Positions 24,949 through 33,355 of a stretch of DNA of 64,000 nucleotides are shown here, one piece after another. The notes beneath the pieces are model-generated. The model worked only from the letters and a program-made list of their open reading frames with translations, had not been told where the DNA came from and searched no databases. A program made the position numbers and the translations under genes. This DNA comes from Cronobacter muytjensii ATCC 51329 (GTDB lineage: Bacteria; Pseudomonadota; Gammaproteobacteria; Enterobacterales; Enterobacteriaceae), in contig NZ_CP012268.1 in the NCBI RefSeq assembly GCF_001277195.1, forward strand, positions 2,728,001 to 2,792,000, in the 5' to 3' direction. Position 1 is the stretch's first letter. Each line of letters starts with the position of its first letter.

Positions 24949-26613
24949 ATGTGTTCTATTTTTGGTGTGCTGGATATCAAAACCGATGCGGTTGAGCTGC
25001 GTAAAAAAGCACTTGAGCTGTCACGCCTGATGCGTCACCGCGGCCCGGACTGGTCCGGCGTTTTCGCCAGCGATAAAGCTATTCTCGCGCATGAACGTCT
25101 TTCTATTGTCGACGTCAACGCAGGCGCGCAACCGCTTTACAACACCGAAAAAACGCATGTACTGGCCGTGAACGGCGAGATTTACAACCATCAGGCGCTG
25201 CGTGCGGAATATGGCGACCGTTTCCAGTTCCAGACCGGTTCTGACTGCGAAGTTATCCTGGCGCTGTATCAGGAAAAGGGGCCGGAATTTCTCGACGAGC
25301 TGCAGGGCATGTTCGCTTTCGTGCTGTATGACAGCGAAAAAGACGCGTACCTGATTGGCCGTGACCACATCGGCATTATCCCGCTCTACATGGGGCATGA
25401 TGAGCACGGCAACTTTTATGTCGCTTCCGAGATGAAATCGCTGGTGCCGGTGTGCCGCACCATTAAAGAGTTCCCGGCCGGCAGTTATCTGTGGAGCCAG
25501 GACGGCGAAATTCGCCAGTACTATCAGCGTGACTGGTTCGAGTATGACGCGGTAAAAGACAACGTGACGGATAAAGCCGAACTGCGTCAGGCGCTGGAAG
25601 ACGCAGTGAAAAGCCACCTGATGTCAGACGTGCCTTACGGCGTGCTGCTCTCCGGCGGTCTGGATTCATCGGTGATTTCTGCGATCACCAAGAAATTCGC
25701 GGCGCGTCGCGTGGAAGATCAGGAGCGTTCCGAGGCCTGGTGGCCGCAGCTGCACTCTTTTGCCGTCGGTCTTGAAGGCTCGCCGGATCTGAAAGCGGCG
25801 CAGGAAGTGGCGAACCACCTCGGCACGGTGCACCATGAAATTCATTTTACCGTTCAGGAAGGGCTGGATGCGATTCGCGATGTGATTTACCACATTGAAA
25901 CGTACGATGTGACGACCATTCGCGCGTCAACTCCGATGTATTTAATGTCCCGTAAGATCAAAGCGATGGGCATTAAAATGGTGCTTTCGGGTGAAGGGTC
26001 TGATGAGGTATTCGGCGGCTATCTGTACTTCCATAAAGCGCCTGACGCGAAAGAACTGCACGAAGAAACCGTGCGTAAACTGCAGGCGCTGCATATGTTT
26101 GACTGCGCCCGTGCAAACAAGGCGATGTCAGCCTGGGGCGTCGAAGCGCGTGTACCGTTCCTTGATAAGAAATTCCTCGACGTGGCGATGCGCATCAACC
26201 CGCAGGATAAAATGTGCGGCAACGGCAAAATGGAGAAACATATCCTGCGTGAATGTTTTGAATCTTACCTGCCAGCCAGCGTGGCGTGGCGTCAGAAAGA
26301 GCAGTTCTCTGACGGCGTCGGCTACAGCTGGATCGATACGCTGAAAGAAGTGGCCGCTGAGCAGGTCACCGATCAGCAGTTAGCCACGGCCAGCTTCCGC
26401 TTCCCGTACAACACGCCGTCGTCGAAAGAAGCGTATCTCTACCGCGAGATTTTCGAAGAGCTGTTCCCGGTGCCGAGCGCGGCGGAGTGCGTGCCGGGCG
26501 GGCCGTCTGTCGCCTGCTCTTCTGCGAAAGCCATCGAATGGGACGAAGCGTTTAAAACCATGAACGATCCGTCAGGCCGCGCGGTGGGTGTACACCAGTC
26601 CGCCTATAAATGA
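24949..26613 (+). CDS. asnB: Asparagine synthetase B (glutamine-hydrolysing)
   Basis: 554 residues, as in E. coli. The start ATG 24949 is fixed by MCSIFG, whose Cys after the removed Met is the glutaminase nucleophile. An N-terminal class II amidotransferase domain (about 1-210, RLSIVDVNAGAQPL, EIYNH) is followed by the synthetase domain with PP-loop LLSGGLDSSVISA and GEGSDEVFGGY. The frame is open 43 codons further upstream but that would bury the catalytic cysteine. The 296-bp gap before it presumably holds its promoter; none was pinpointed. Confidence 0.97.
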   Translation: MCSIFGVLDIKTDAVELRKKALELSRLMRHRGPDWSGVFASDKAILAHERLSIVDVNAGAQPLYNTEKTHVLAVNGEIYNHQALRAEYGDRFQFQTGSDCEVILALYQEKGPEFLDELQGMFAFVLYDSEKDAYLIGRDHIGIIPLYMGHDEHGNFYVASEMKSLVPVCRTIKEFPAGSYLWSQDGEIRQYYQRDWFEYDAVKDNVTDKAELRQALEDAVKSHLMSDVPYGVLLSGGLDSSVISAITKKFAARRVEDQERSEAWWPQLHSFAVGLEGSPDLKAAQEVANHLGTVHHEIHFTVQEGLDAIRDVIYHIETYDVTTIRASTPMYLMSRKIKAMGIKMVLSGEGSDEVFGGYLYFHKAPDAKELHEETVRKLQALHMFDCARANKAMSAWGVEARVPFLDKKFLDVAMRINPQDKMCGNGKMEKHILRECFESYLPASVAWRQKEQFSDGVGYSWIDTLKEVAAEQVTDQQLATASFRFPYNTPSSKEAYLYREIFEELFPVPSAAECVPGGPSVACSSAKAIEWDEAFKTMNDPSGRAVGVHQSAYK

Positions 26614-26631
26614 GTACTCCTTAAATGAACA

Positions 26632-26657
26632 ACGGGCCTTCTCGGCCCGTTTTTTTA
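26632..26657 (+). terminator. asnB terminator
   Basis: ACGGGCC / GGCCCGT stem with TTCTC loop followed by seven T's, 18 nt past asnB. Confidence 0.9.
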
Positions 26658-26796
26658 TTGGCACAACGTTGTTCAGACAGTGGCTCGTTTTCCATTGACT
26701 TAGTGGATAAATCAACCGGAATCGACGAATATTGCATCAAGCTGTTCGCAAGCTAGTCAAACAGTCACAATACGTCGATTTTCGCCAAAAAAGGTG

Positions 26797-26825
26797 TTGA
26801 CGCTTCCAGGCCCAATACGCATAAT
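26797..26825 (+). promoter_or_regulatory. tRNA operon promoter with stringent-type discriminator
   Basis: TTGACG (26797-26802), 17-nt spacer, CATAAT (26820-26825), then the GC-rich discriminator GCGCCCCGC typical of ppGpp-controlled stable RNA promoters. 38 nt before the first tRNA. Confidence 0.75.
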
Positions 26826-26863
26826 GCGCCCCGCAACGCCGATAAGGTAACGCGAAAAAAGAT

Positions 26864-26940
26864 GGCTACGTAGCTCAGCTGGTTAGAGCACATCACTCAT
26901 AATGATGGGGTCACAGGTTCGATTCCCGTCGTAGCCACCA
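26864..26940 (+). tRNA. metT: tRNA-Met (CAT), elongator
   Basis: 77 nt including encoded CCA. Anticodon CAT at 26898-26900, T-loop GGTTCGATTCC. Acceptor GGCTACG pairs with CGTAGCC. First base pair G-C indicates elongator, not initiator. Third anticodon-stem pair is T-A (see the other copy). Confidence 0.95.
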
Positions 26941-26948
26941 TCTTTTTT

Positions 26949-27033
26949 GCGGGAGTGGCGAAATTGGTAGACGCACCAGATTTAGGTTCTGGCGCCGCAA
27001 GGTGTGCGAGTTCAAGTCTCGCCTCCCGCACCA
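26949..27033 (+). tRNA. leuW: tRNA-Leu (TAG)
   Basis: 85 nt with the long class II variable arm (TGGCGCCGCAAGGTGTGC region), anticodon TAG at 26983-26985, encoded CCA. Confidence 0.95.
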
Positions 27034-27056
27034 TTCCCGGGTTAGCGTTGCACGGA

Positions 27057-27131
27057 TGGGGTATCGCCAAGCGGTAAGGCACCGGTTTTTGATACCGGCA
27101 TTCCCTGGTTCGAATCCAGGTACCCCAGCCA
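27057..27131 (+). tRNA. glnU: tRNA-Gln (TTG)
   Basis: 75 nt, anticodon TTG at 27089-27091, encoded CCA. Differs by one base from the next copy. Confidence 0.95.
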
Positions 27132-27167
27132 TATTTCTTCGACTTTTGCGTATAGCGCAGTGGTCGT

Positions 27168-27242
27168 TGGGGTATCGCCAAGCGGTAAGGCACCGGTTTT
27201 TGATACCGGCATCCCCTGGTTCGAATCCAGGTACCCCAGCCA
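27168..27242 (+). tRNA. glnW: tRNA-Gln (TTG), second copy
   Basis: 75 nt, anticodon TTG at 27200-27202. Identical to the preceding tRNA except T to C in the stretch before the T stem (GGCATCCCC for GGCATTCCC). Confidence 0.95.
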
Positions 27243-27272
27243 GTCGTTATGGCTGGTAAAGCAATAAAATTT

Positions 27273-27349
27273 GGCTACGTAGCTCAGCTGGTTAGAGCAC
27301 AGCACTCATAATGCTGGGGTCACAGGTTCGATTCCCGTCGTAGCCACCA
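27273..27349 (+). tRNA. metU: tRNA-Met (CAT), elongator, second copy
   Basis: 77 nt, anticodon CAT at 27307-27309. Same as the first copy except a G-C pair at 27302/27314 in place of T-A. Confidence 0.95.
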
Positions 27350-27410
27350 TATTTAAGCATCTTGCAGTGTTTATGCGAGATAGCGCGAAGTAAAGTTCGC
27401 AAGAGTTTCT

Positions 27411-27485
27411 TGGGGTGTCGCCAAGCGGTAAGGCAGCGGATTCTGATTCCGCCATTCCGGGGTTCGAATCCCTGCACCCCAGCCA
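27411..27485 (+). tRNA. glnV: tRNA-Gln (CTG)
   Basis: 75 nt, anticodon CTG at 27443-27445, encoded CCA. Acceptor TGGGGTG/CACCCCA. Confidence 0.95.
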
Positions 27486-27576
27486 CTTTGAAGAAGCGGT
27501 TGGCAAGAAGCTAAACGCACAGGTTAAAGGTTCTTTGTTTCTTCCTTTAACTGACAATTCAGCACCAACATTTTGT

Positions 27577-27651
27577 TGGGGTATCGCCAAGCGGTAAGGC
27601 AGTGGATTCTGATTCCACCATTCCGAGGTTCGAATCCTCGTACCCCAGCCA
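27577..27651 (+). tRNA. glnX: tRNA-Gln (CTG), second copy
   Basis: 75 nt, anticodon CTG at 27609-27611. Differs from the other CTG copy in several stem positions (GTGGATT/GATTCCAC pair and T stem CGAGG/CCTCG). Confidence 0.95.
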
Positions 27652-27657
27652 CTCTTT

Positions 27658-27683
27658 AAAAGCCTGCGAAAGCAGGCTTTTTT
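27658..27683 (+). terminator. tRNA operon terminator
   Basis: AAAGCCTGC, GAAA tetraloop, GCAGGCTTTTTT, directly after the last tRNA. Confidence 0.9.
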
Positions 27684-27777
27684 CTTTTCTGCGCCCGATC
27701 TTTTCTGCGCCCGACATGTACGGCCTCTCTTCAGCGCGCTTCACAAACCCTGTCGCTCTTTGGCTGAATCGCTCAAT

Positions 27778-27807
27778 AAAAAAAAGCCCGCACATGCAGG
27801 CCTTTTT
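27778..27807 (-). terminator. Possible ubiF terminator
   Basis: GCCTGC-ATGT-GCGGGC stem (one G-T pair) followed on the minus strand by eight T's, about 90 nt beyond the ubiF stop. The remaining DNA between the tRNAs and ubiF (27684-27898) shows no gene. Confidence 0.55.
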
Positions 27808-27898
27808 ACTCCCCTCGTTCACCGGGGCCCGGCGATGACGGCGCTAACGCCTCCGTCATCTCTTTTACGACAGCAATAAGTATGTTGTAACTATGAAA

Positions 27899-29080
27899 TT
27901 ATAAACCCAGCGCATATCGTAGCGCCTGGCGCTTCAGCACGCCCGACCGCTGGGCAGCGATAAGCCCCAGATTACGCAGCACGCGCAGCGGCTTGAGCTT
28001 CGCGGTAAAGCCTGCGTGGAAGAGATCCATACCGCTTTGCATCATCAGGTTATCCGGCATCCGGCGGCGCTGATAGCGCTTCAGTATATCGACAGAAGCC
28101 CAGTCTTGCGCCGCATTGCGGGCGTCAATCACCACCTTCAGCAGCGCATCGACATCCCGGTAGCCGAGATTCACGCCCTGCCCCGCCAGCGGGTGAATGG
28201 TATGCGCGGCGTCGCCCACCAGCGCGACGCCCGGCAGCACGTAGCGCAGCGCATGGCGGCGTACCAGCGGAAACGCGCCGCAGGCGACCGGCGTCACGCC
28301 GCCGAGCCGCGACGGAAACGTCGCTGCGATTTCGCGCCCGAGCTGCGCCATATTCATCGCCTGCAACTGACGAATGCGCGCCGGACGGTCATACCAGACC
28401 AGCGAAGCCCAGTTATCGAACAGCGGCAGAAACGCATGCGGCCCGTCAGGCGTAAAGTGCTGCCAGGTGCTGTCGCCGGGCGGCAGCTGGCACTGCACGC
28501 TGATGAGCAAACACGACTGCTGGTATTGCCAGGCGTTAACGCCTATCCCGGCCCATTTGCGCACCTGCGAGCTCGCGCCATCGGCGCCAATCACCAGCCG
28601 TGGCTGGAGCGTTTCGCCATTATCTAACGCCAGCTGATAACCGTTTTGCGTCGGCGTCATCTGCGTGAGCGTCGCGGGACATAGCAGCCTCACGGCCGGA
28701 TGCGCCTCCAGCGCCTCCCACAACGCGCGTTGCAGCACGTTGTTTTCTACCATGTAACCGAGCTCAGGCAGTTGCAGCTCGTCAGCGCTGAACTCCACCC
28801 GCGCCTCGTTCCACTCCCAGGTTTCGAGGCGACGATAAGGATGCGCGCGCATCGCCAGCACCCGCTGCCACACGCCCAGCCCGCGCAGAAGATCCACTGA
28901 GGCGCAGCTAATGGAAGAAATTCGCACGTCAGGCGGGCTTTGTGGCGAAAACGCGGGCGGCGCGGCATGCTCCACCACCGCTACCTGAAAACCATTTTGC
29001 GCCAGCCCCAGCGCGGCAGCGGCGCCCACCATGCCACCGCCGACGACGGCGACTTCAATTGGTTGATTTATCATGGTCAT
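27899..29080 (-). CDS. ubiF: UbiF, 2-octaprenyl-3-methyl-6-methoxy-benzoquinol hydroxylase
   Basis: 393 residues (E. coli 391). FAD-dependent monooxygenase for the last ring hydroxylation of ubiquinone synthesis. Rossmann FAD motif VGGGMVGAAAALGLAQ near the N-terminus, the second FAD motif GDAAHTIHPLAGQGVNLGYRD (about 280-300) and the intervening DGASSQVR. ATG at 29080 sits 4 nt after AAGGATAA. A second ATG two codons on (29074) aligns better with the E. coli start and is equally possible. Divergent from miaB. Confidence 0.95.
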   Translation of the reverse strand: MTMINQPIEVAVVGGGMVGAAAALGLAQNGFQVAVVEHAAPPAFSPQSPPDVRISSISCASVDLLRGLGVWQRVLAMRAHPYRRLETWEWNEARVEFSADELQLPELGYMVENNVLQRALWEALEAHPAVRLLCPATLTQMTPTQNGYQLALDNGETLQPRLVIGADGASSQVRKWAGIGVNAWQYQQSCLLISVQCQLPPGDSTWQHFTPDGPHAFLPLFDNWASLVWYDRPARIRQLQAMNMAQLGREIAATFPSRLGGVTPVACGAFPLVRRHALRYVLPGVALVGDAAHTIHPLAGQGVNLGYRDVDALLKVVIDARNAAQDWASVDILKRYQRRRMPDNLMMQSGMDLFHAGFTAKLKPLRVLRNLGLIAAQRSGVLKRQALRYALGL

Positions 29081-29219
29081 TTTATCCTTAAGCAGTCTCC
29101 CTTCAGTTTACCGGATTTTTCGCCGCCTGACGTCTTTGCCTCGCCACTGGTCACGAACACATCAAAGCATTACAATACGCGGCCAAAATGAGTGGCTTTA
29201 ACTGAGCAATGGCAAGTCA

Positions 29220-30644
29220 ATGACAAAAAAACTCCATATCAAAACCTGGGGCTGTCAGATGAATGAGTACGATTCATCGAAGATGGCCGATCTGCTGGAA
29301 ACCACGCACGGCTTTACGCTGACCGACGTGGCGGAAGAAGCAGATATTCTGCTGCTGAATACCTGCTCGATCCGTGAGAAGGCGCAGGAGAAGGTTTTCC
29401 ATCAGTTAGGTCGCTGGAAAACGTTAAAGGAAAAAAATCCGGAAGTGATTATCGGCGTGGGCGGCTGCGTGGCCTCTCAGGAAGGCGATCATATTCGCGA
29501 TCGCGCCCGCTACGTCGACATCATTTTCGGGCCACAGACCCTGCACCGCCTGCCGGAAATGATCAACCAGGTGAAAGGCACCCGCAGTCCGGTTGTTGAC
29601 ATTAGCTTCCCGGAAATCGAAAAATTCGATCGTCTGCCTGAGCCACGCGCGGAAGGCCCAACGGCGTTCGTTTCCATCATGGAAGGCTGTAACAAATATT
29701 GCACCTACTGCGTGGTTCCGTACACCCGCGGCGAAGAAGTCAGCCGCCCGAGCGATGATATCGTGCTGGAAATCGCACAGCTTGCCGCCCAGGGCGTACG
29801 TGAAGTCAACCTGCTGGGGCAGAACGTCAACGCCTGGCGCGGTGAAAACTATGACGGCACTACCGGCACCTTCGCCGATCTGCTGCGCCTGGTAGCCGCT
29901 ATCGACGGTATCGATCGTATTCGCTTCACCACCAGCCACCCGATCGAATTCACTGACGATATTATCGAGGTGTATCGCGATACGCCGGAACTGGTCAGTT
30001 TCCTGCACCTGCCGGTGCAAAGCGGCTCCGACCGTGTGCTGAACATGATGGGGCGCACCCACACCGCGCTGGAATACAAAGCGATTATCCGCAAACTGCG
30101 CGCCGCACGTCCGGATATCCAGATTAGCTCAGACTTTATCGTCGGCTTCCCGGGCGAAACCCAGCAGGATTTCGAACAGACCATGAAGCTGATTGCCGAG
30201 GTCAATTTCGACATGAGCTACAGCTTTATTTTCTCGGCACGCCCGGGTACCCCTGCCGCCGACATGGTGGACGATGTGCCGGAAGAAGAGAAAAAGCAGC
30301 GTCTGTATATTCTGCAGGAGCGCATCAACCAGCAGGCAATGGCCTGGAGCCGTCGAATGCTCGGCACCACCCAGCGCATCCTGGTGGAAGGCACGTCGCG
30401 TAAAAGCATCATGGAGCTGTCCGGACGCACCGAAAACAACCGCGTGGTCAATTTCGAAGGCTCGCCGGACATGGTTGGCAAATTCGTCGATGTGGAAATC
30501 ACCGAAGTGTTCCCGAACTCTCTGCGCGGCAAGGTTATCCGCACCGAGGAAGAGATGGGCCTGCGCGTGGTGGAATCTCCGGCAGCGATCATCGCCCGCA
30601 CGCGTAAAGAGAACGAACTCGGCGTCGGTATTTTCCAGCCTTAA
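29220..30644 (+). CDS. miaB: MiaB, tRNA methylthiotransferase
   Basis: 474 residues, as in E. coli. Radical SAM enzyme adding the methylthio group to i6A37 in tRNAs reading UNN codons. An N-terminal UPF0004 domain with three auxiliary-cluster cysteines (WGCQMNEYDS, NTCSIREKA, GVGGCVAS), the radical SAM CxxxCxxC in GCNKYCTYC (about 153-161) and a C-terminal TRAM domain. Needs flavodoxin as electron donor; fldA is in this window. Confidence 0.97.
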   Translation: MTKKLHIKTWGCQMNEYDSSKMADLLETTHGFTLTDVAEEADILLLNTCSIREKAQEKVFHQLGRWKTLKEKNPEVIIGVGGCVASQEGDHIRDRARYVDIIFGPQTLHRLPEMINQVKGTRSPVVDISFPEIEKFDRLPEPRAEGPTAFVSIMEGCNKYCTYCVVPYTRGEEVSRPSDDIVLEIAQLAAQGVREVNLLGQNVNAWRGENYDGTTGTFADLLRLVAAIDGIDRIRFTTSHPIEFTDDIIEVYRDTPELVSFLHLPVQSGSDRVLNMMGRTHTALEYKAIIRKLRAARPDIQISSDFIVGFPGETQQDFEQTMKLIAEVNFDMSYSFIFSARPGTPAADMVDDVPEEEKKQRLYILQERINQQAMAWSRRMLGTTQRILVEGTSRKSIMELSGRTENNRVVNFEGSPDMVGKFVDVEITEVFPNSLRGKVIRTEEEMGLRVVESPAAIIARTRKENELGVGIFQP

Positions 30645-30657
30645 CCCGCCGTCTCAC

Positions 30658-30691
30658 GTATGCCGCCCCGCTGCGGCATACGCTTATTTTT
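30658..30691 (+). terminator. miaB terminator
   Basis: GTATGCCGC / GCGGCATAC stem with 6-nt loop followed by gcttattttt. Confidence 0.75.
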
Positions 30692-30847
30692 CACGCATCC
30701 GCTCTTGCATTCTGAAGGCGTCACCCAAATATCCGGGTTGTCGCTTGCGCCTTTTTCCCTCGCCGTGAATAATTTCTCTAAGGCCCTGAGAAAATCAGCA
30801 GGCATTTTATTCACCTTAACTGGCCCTGTGTGACCAAGAGGACAAGT

Positions 30848-31909
30848 TTGAATATAGAAACTCGTGAATTTACGCTGGAACCGGCAGACAACGCTCGTCT
30901 GCTTAGCCTCTGTGGACCCTTTGATGACAACATCAAACAGCTGGAACGACGCCTCGGCATAGAAATCGCCCGTCGCGACAACCACTTTAAACTGACCGGC
31001 CGCACGATTTGCGTCAGCGCCGCGGCAGATATTCTGCGCCATCTGTATGTCGATACCGCGCCGATGCGTGGCGAAATCAAAGAAATTGAGCCGGAACAGA
31101 TCCATCTGGCTATCAAAGAATTTCGCGTACTCGAACAGAGCGCTGAAAGCGTGCCGGAGTACGGCAAAGCGGTCAACATCAAGACCAAGCGCGGCGTGAT
31201 TAAACCCCGTACGCCGAACCAGGCGCAGTACATCGCCAACATTCTTGACCACGACATCACTTTTGGCATCGGCCCTGCCGGTACCGGTAAGACATATCTC
31301 GCGGTTGCCGCGGCCGTGGACGCGCTGGAGCGTCAGGAGATCCGCCGCATTCTGCTGACCCGTCCGGCGGTCGAAGCGGGCGAAAAGCTCGGCTTCCTGC
31401 CAGGCGATCTCAGCCAGAAGGTCGACCCGTACCTGCGCCCGCTCTATGACGCGCTGTTTGAGATGTTAGGTTTTGAGCGCGTAGAAAAGTTAATGGAACG
31501 CAACGTGATTGAAGTCGCGCCGCTGGCTTACATGCGCGGCCGTACGCTGAATGACGCATTCATCATCCTTGATGAGAGCCAGAACACCACCATCGAGCAG
31601 ATGAAGATGTTCCTGACGCGTATCGGCTTTAACTCCAAAGCGGTGATCACAGGCGACGTCACGCAAATCGACTTGCCGAGAAACCTGAAGTCCGGTCTGC
31701 GTCACGCCATCGAAGTGCTGTCAGAAGTGGAAGAGATTAGCTTTAACTTCTTCCATAGCGAAGACGTGGTGCGCCACCCGGTGGTCGCACGTATCGTCAC
31801 CGCCTATGAAGCCTGGGAAGAGGCCGATCAGAAACGCAAGGCCGAACAGGCGGCGGAACGTAAACGCGAAGCCCAGGCGCTGGCCGCTGGCACGCAGGAG
31901 AGTAAATGA
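30848..31909 (+). CDS. ybeZ: YbeZ (PhoH-like ATPase / PhoL)
   Basis: 353 residues from the TTG at 30848, the start supported by AGAGGACAAG upstream and by alignment with E. coli YbeZ (NIDTREITLEP). A GTG six codons earlier has no ribosome-binding site. PhoH-family ATPase with Walker A GPAGTGKT (about 131-138) and DExD-like ILDESQNT. Partner of YbeY in rRNA and ribosome maturation. The C-terminal tail is Lys/Glu/Ala-rich (charged helix). First gene of ybeZ-ybeY-corC-lnt, which is heat-induced in E. coli; no sigma-32 promoter was confirmed here. Confidence 0.93.
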   Translation: MNIETREFTLEPADNARLLSLCGPFDDNIKQLERRLGIEIARRDNHFKLTGRTICVSAAADILRHLYVDTAPMRGEIKEIEPEQIHLAIKEFRVLEQSAESVPEYGKAVNIKTKRGVIKPRTPNQAQYIANILDHDITFGIGPAGTGKTYLAVAAAVDALERQEIRRILLTRPAVEAGEKLGFLPGDLSQKVDPYLRPLYDALFEMLGFERVEKLMERNVIEVAPLAYMRGRTLNDAFIILDESQNTTIEQMKMFLTRIGFNSKAVITGDVTQIDLPRNLKSGLRHAIEVLSEVEEISFNFFHSEDVVRHPVVARIVTAYEAWEEADQKRKAEQAAERKREAQALAAGTQESK

Positions 31910-32373
31910 GTCAGGTGATCCTTGATTTGCAGGTTGCCTGCGAAGAGACCTCCGGTTTGCCGGATGAAGCCCAGTTTCAGACATGGCTGAATGCCGTCAT
32001 CCCACAATTTCAGGAAGAATCAGAGGTGACGATACGTCTGGTGGATGAAGCGGAAAGTCACGATTTAAACCTGACCTACCGCGGCAAAGATAAATCCACC
32101 AACGTGCTGTCGTTTCCGTTTGAAGCGCCGCCCGGCATTGAGATGCCGCTGCTTGGCGATCTTATCATCTGTCGCCAGGTGGTAGAGCGCGAGGCGCAGG
32201 AGCAGGAAAAGCCGCTGGAAGCCCACTGGGCGCACATGGTCGTGCACGGCAGTCTGCATCTGCTGGGCTATGACCATATCGAGGATGACGAAGCCGAAGA
32301 GATGGAAGGCATCGAAACCGAGATAATGCTTGCCCTGGGCTTTGACGATCCGTACATTGCCGAGAAAGCGTAA
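31906..32373 (+). CDS. ybeY: YbeY, endoribonuclease
   Basis: 155 residues, as in E. coli. Metal-dependent single-strand RNase for 16S rRNA 3'-end maturation and ribosome quality control. The zinc motif HGSLHLLGYDH (three histidines) and conserved Arg in TYRGKDKSTNVLSFP are intact. Overlaps ybeZ by 4 nt (ATGA). Confidence 0.96.
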   Translation: MSQVILDLQVACEETSGLPDEAQFQTWLNAVIPQFQEESEVTIRLVDEAESHDLNLTYRGKDKSTNVLSFPFEAPPGIEMPLLGDLIICRQVVEREAQEQEKPLEAHWAHMVVHGSLHLLGYDHIEDDEAEEMEGIETEIMLALGFDDPYIAEKA

Positions 32374-32475
32374 TCTGTGCGGCAGTCCGCTGCCGCCAGT
32401 GATTTCTATCGCTGCGGCGTGTATTTCCCGCCGCGGGCGACACATCCACCAACATGAGAACCCTGAATTAACGCC

Positions 32476-33351
32476 ATGAGCGACGACAACTCACACAGTA
32501 GCGACTCACTTAACAAAAAGGGATTTTTCTCCCTCCTCTTAAGCCAGCTTTTCCACGGTGAACCGAAAAACCGTGATGAACTGCTTGAGCTTATCCGTGA
32601 TTCCGAGCAGAACGAGCTTATCGATCAGGATACGCGCGACATGCTCGAAGGGGTAATGGATATTGCCGACCAGCGCGTGCGCGATATCATGATCCCCCGT
32701 TCTCAGATGGTCACCCTCAAACGCAACCAGAGCCTCGATGAATGTCTCGACGTCATTATCGAATCGGCGCACTCGCGTTTTCCGGTGATCAGCGAAGACA
32801 AAGATCACATTGAAGGGATTTTGATGGCCAAGGATCTGCTGCCGTTTATGCGCAGCGACGCCGACGCCTTCAGCATGGATAAAGTGTTGCGCCCGGCGGT
32901 TGTCGTGCCGGAAAGCAAACGGGTCGACCGGATGCTGAAAGAGTTCCGCTCCCAGCGCTATCACATGGCTATCGTGATTGACGAATTTGGCGGCGTGTCA
33001 GGTCTTGTGACCATCGAAGATATTCTTGAGCTTATCGTCGGCGAAATCGAAGACGAATATGACGATGAAGAAGATATCGATTTCCGTCAGCTCAGCCGTC
33101 ATACCTGGACCGTACGCGCGCTGGCGTCCATCGAAGATTTCAATGATACTTTCGGCACCCAGTTCAGCGATGAAGAAGTGGACACCATCGGCGGTCTTGT
33201 CATGCAGGCGTTTGGCCATCTGCCTGCGCGCGGGGAGACCATCGATATCGATGGTTACCAGTTTAAAGTTGCCATGGCGGACAGCCGTCGTATTATCCAG
33301 GTCCACGTCAGAATGCCGGAAAACTCGCCGCAGCCTAAACTGGAAGACTAA
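32476..33351 (+). CDS. corC: CorC (YbeX), CBS-domain protein
   Basis: 291 residues (E. coli 292). N-terminal segment, two CBS domains (about 70-190, MIPRSQMVTL and DEFGGVSGLVTIEDILE) and a CorC_HlyC transporter-associated domain (about 205-285). No membrane segment, so it is a cytosolic partner. Linked to Co/Mg efflux and, in recent work, ribosome metabolism. The 102-nt gap after ybeY has no ORF. Confidence 0.95.
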   Translation: MSDDNSHSSDSLNKKGFFSLLLSQLFHGEPKNRDELLELIRDSEQNELIDQDTRDMLEGVMDIADQRVRDIMIPRSQMVTLKRNQSLDECLDVIIESAHSRFPVISEDKDHIEGILMAKDLLPFMRSDADAFSMDKVLRPAVVVPESKRVDRMLKEFRSQRYHMAIVIDEFGGVSGLVTIEDILELIVGEIEDEYDDEEDIDFRQLSRHTWTVRALASIEDFNDTFGTQFSDEEVDTIGGLVMQAFGHLPARGETIDIDGYQFKVAMADSRRIIQVHVRMPENSPQPKLED

Positions 33352-33355
33352 TGGA

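Noticed and set aside
26897..27822. Several short frames over the tRNA array
   Set aside because: They repeat the same peptide because the tRNA genes are repeated; these are structural RNA genes.
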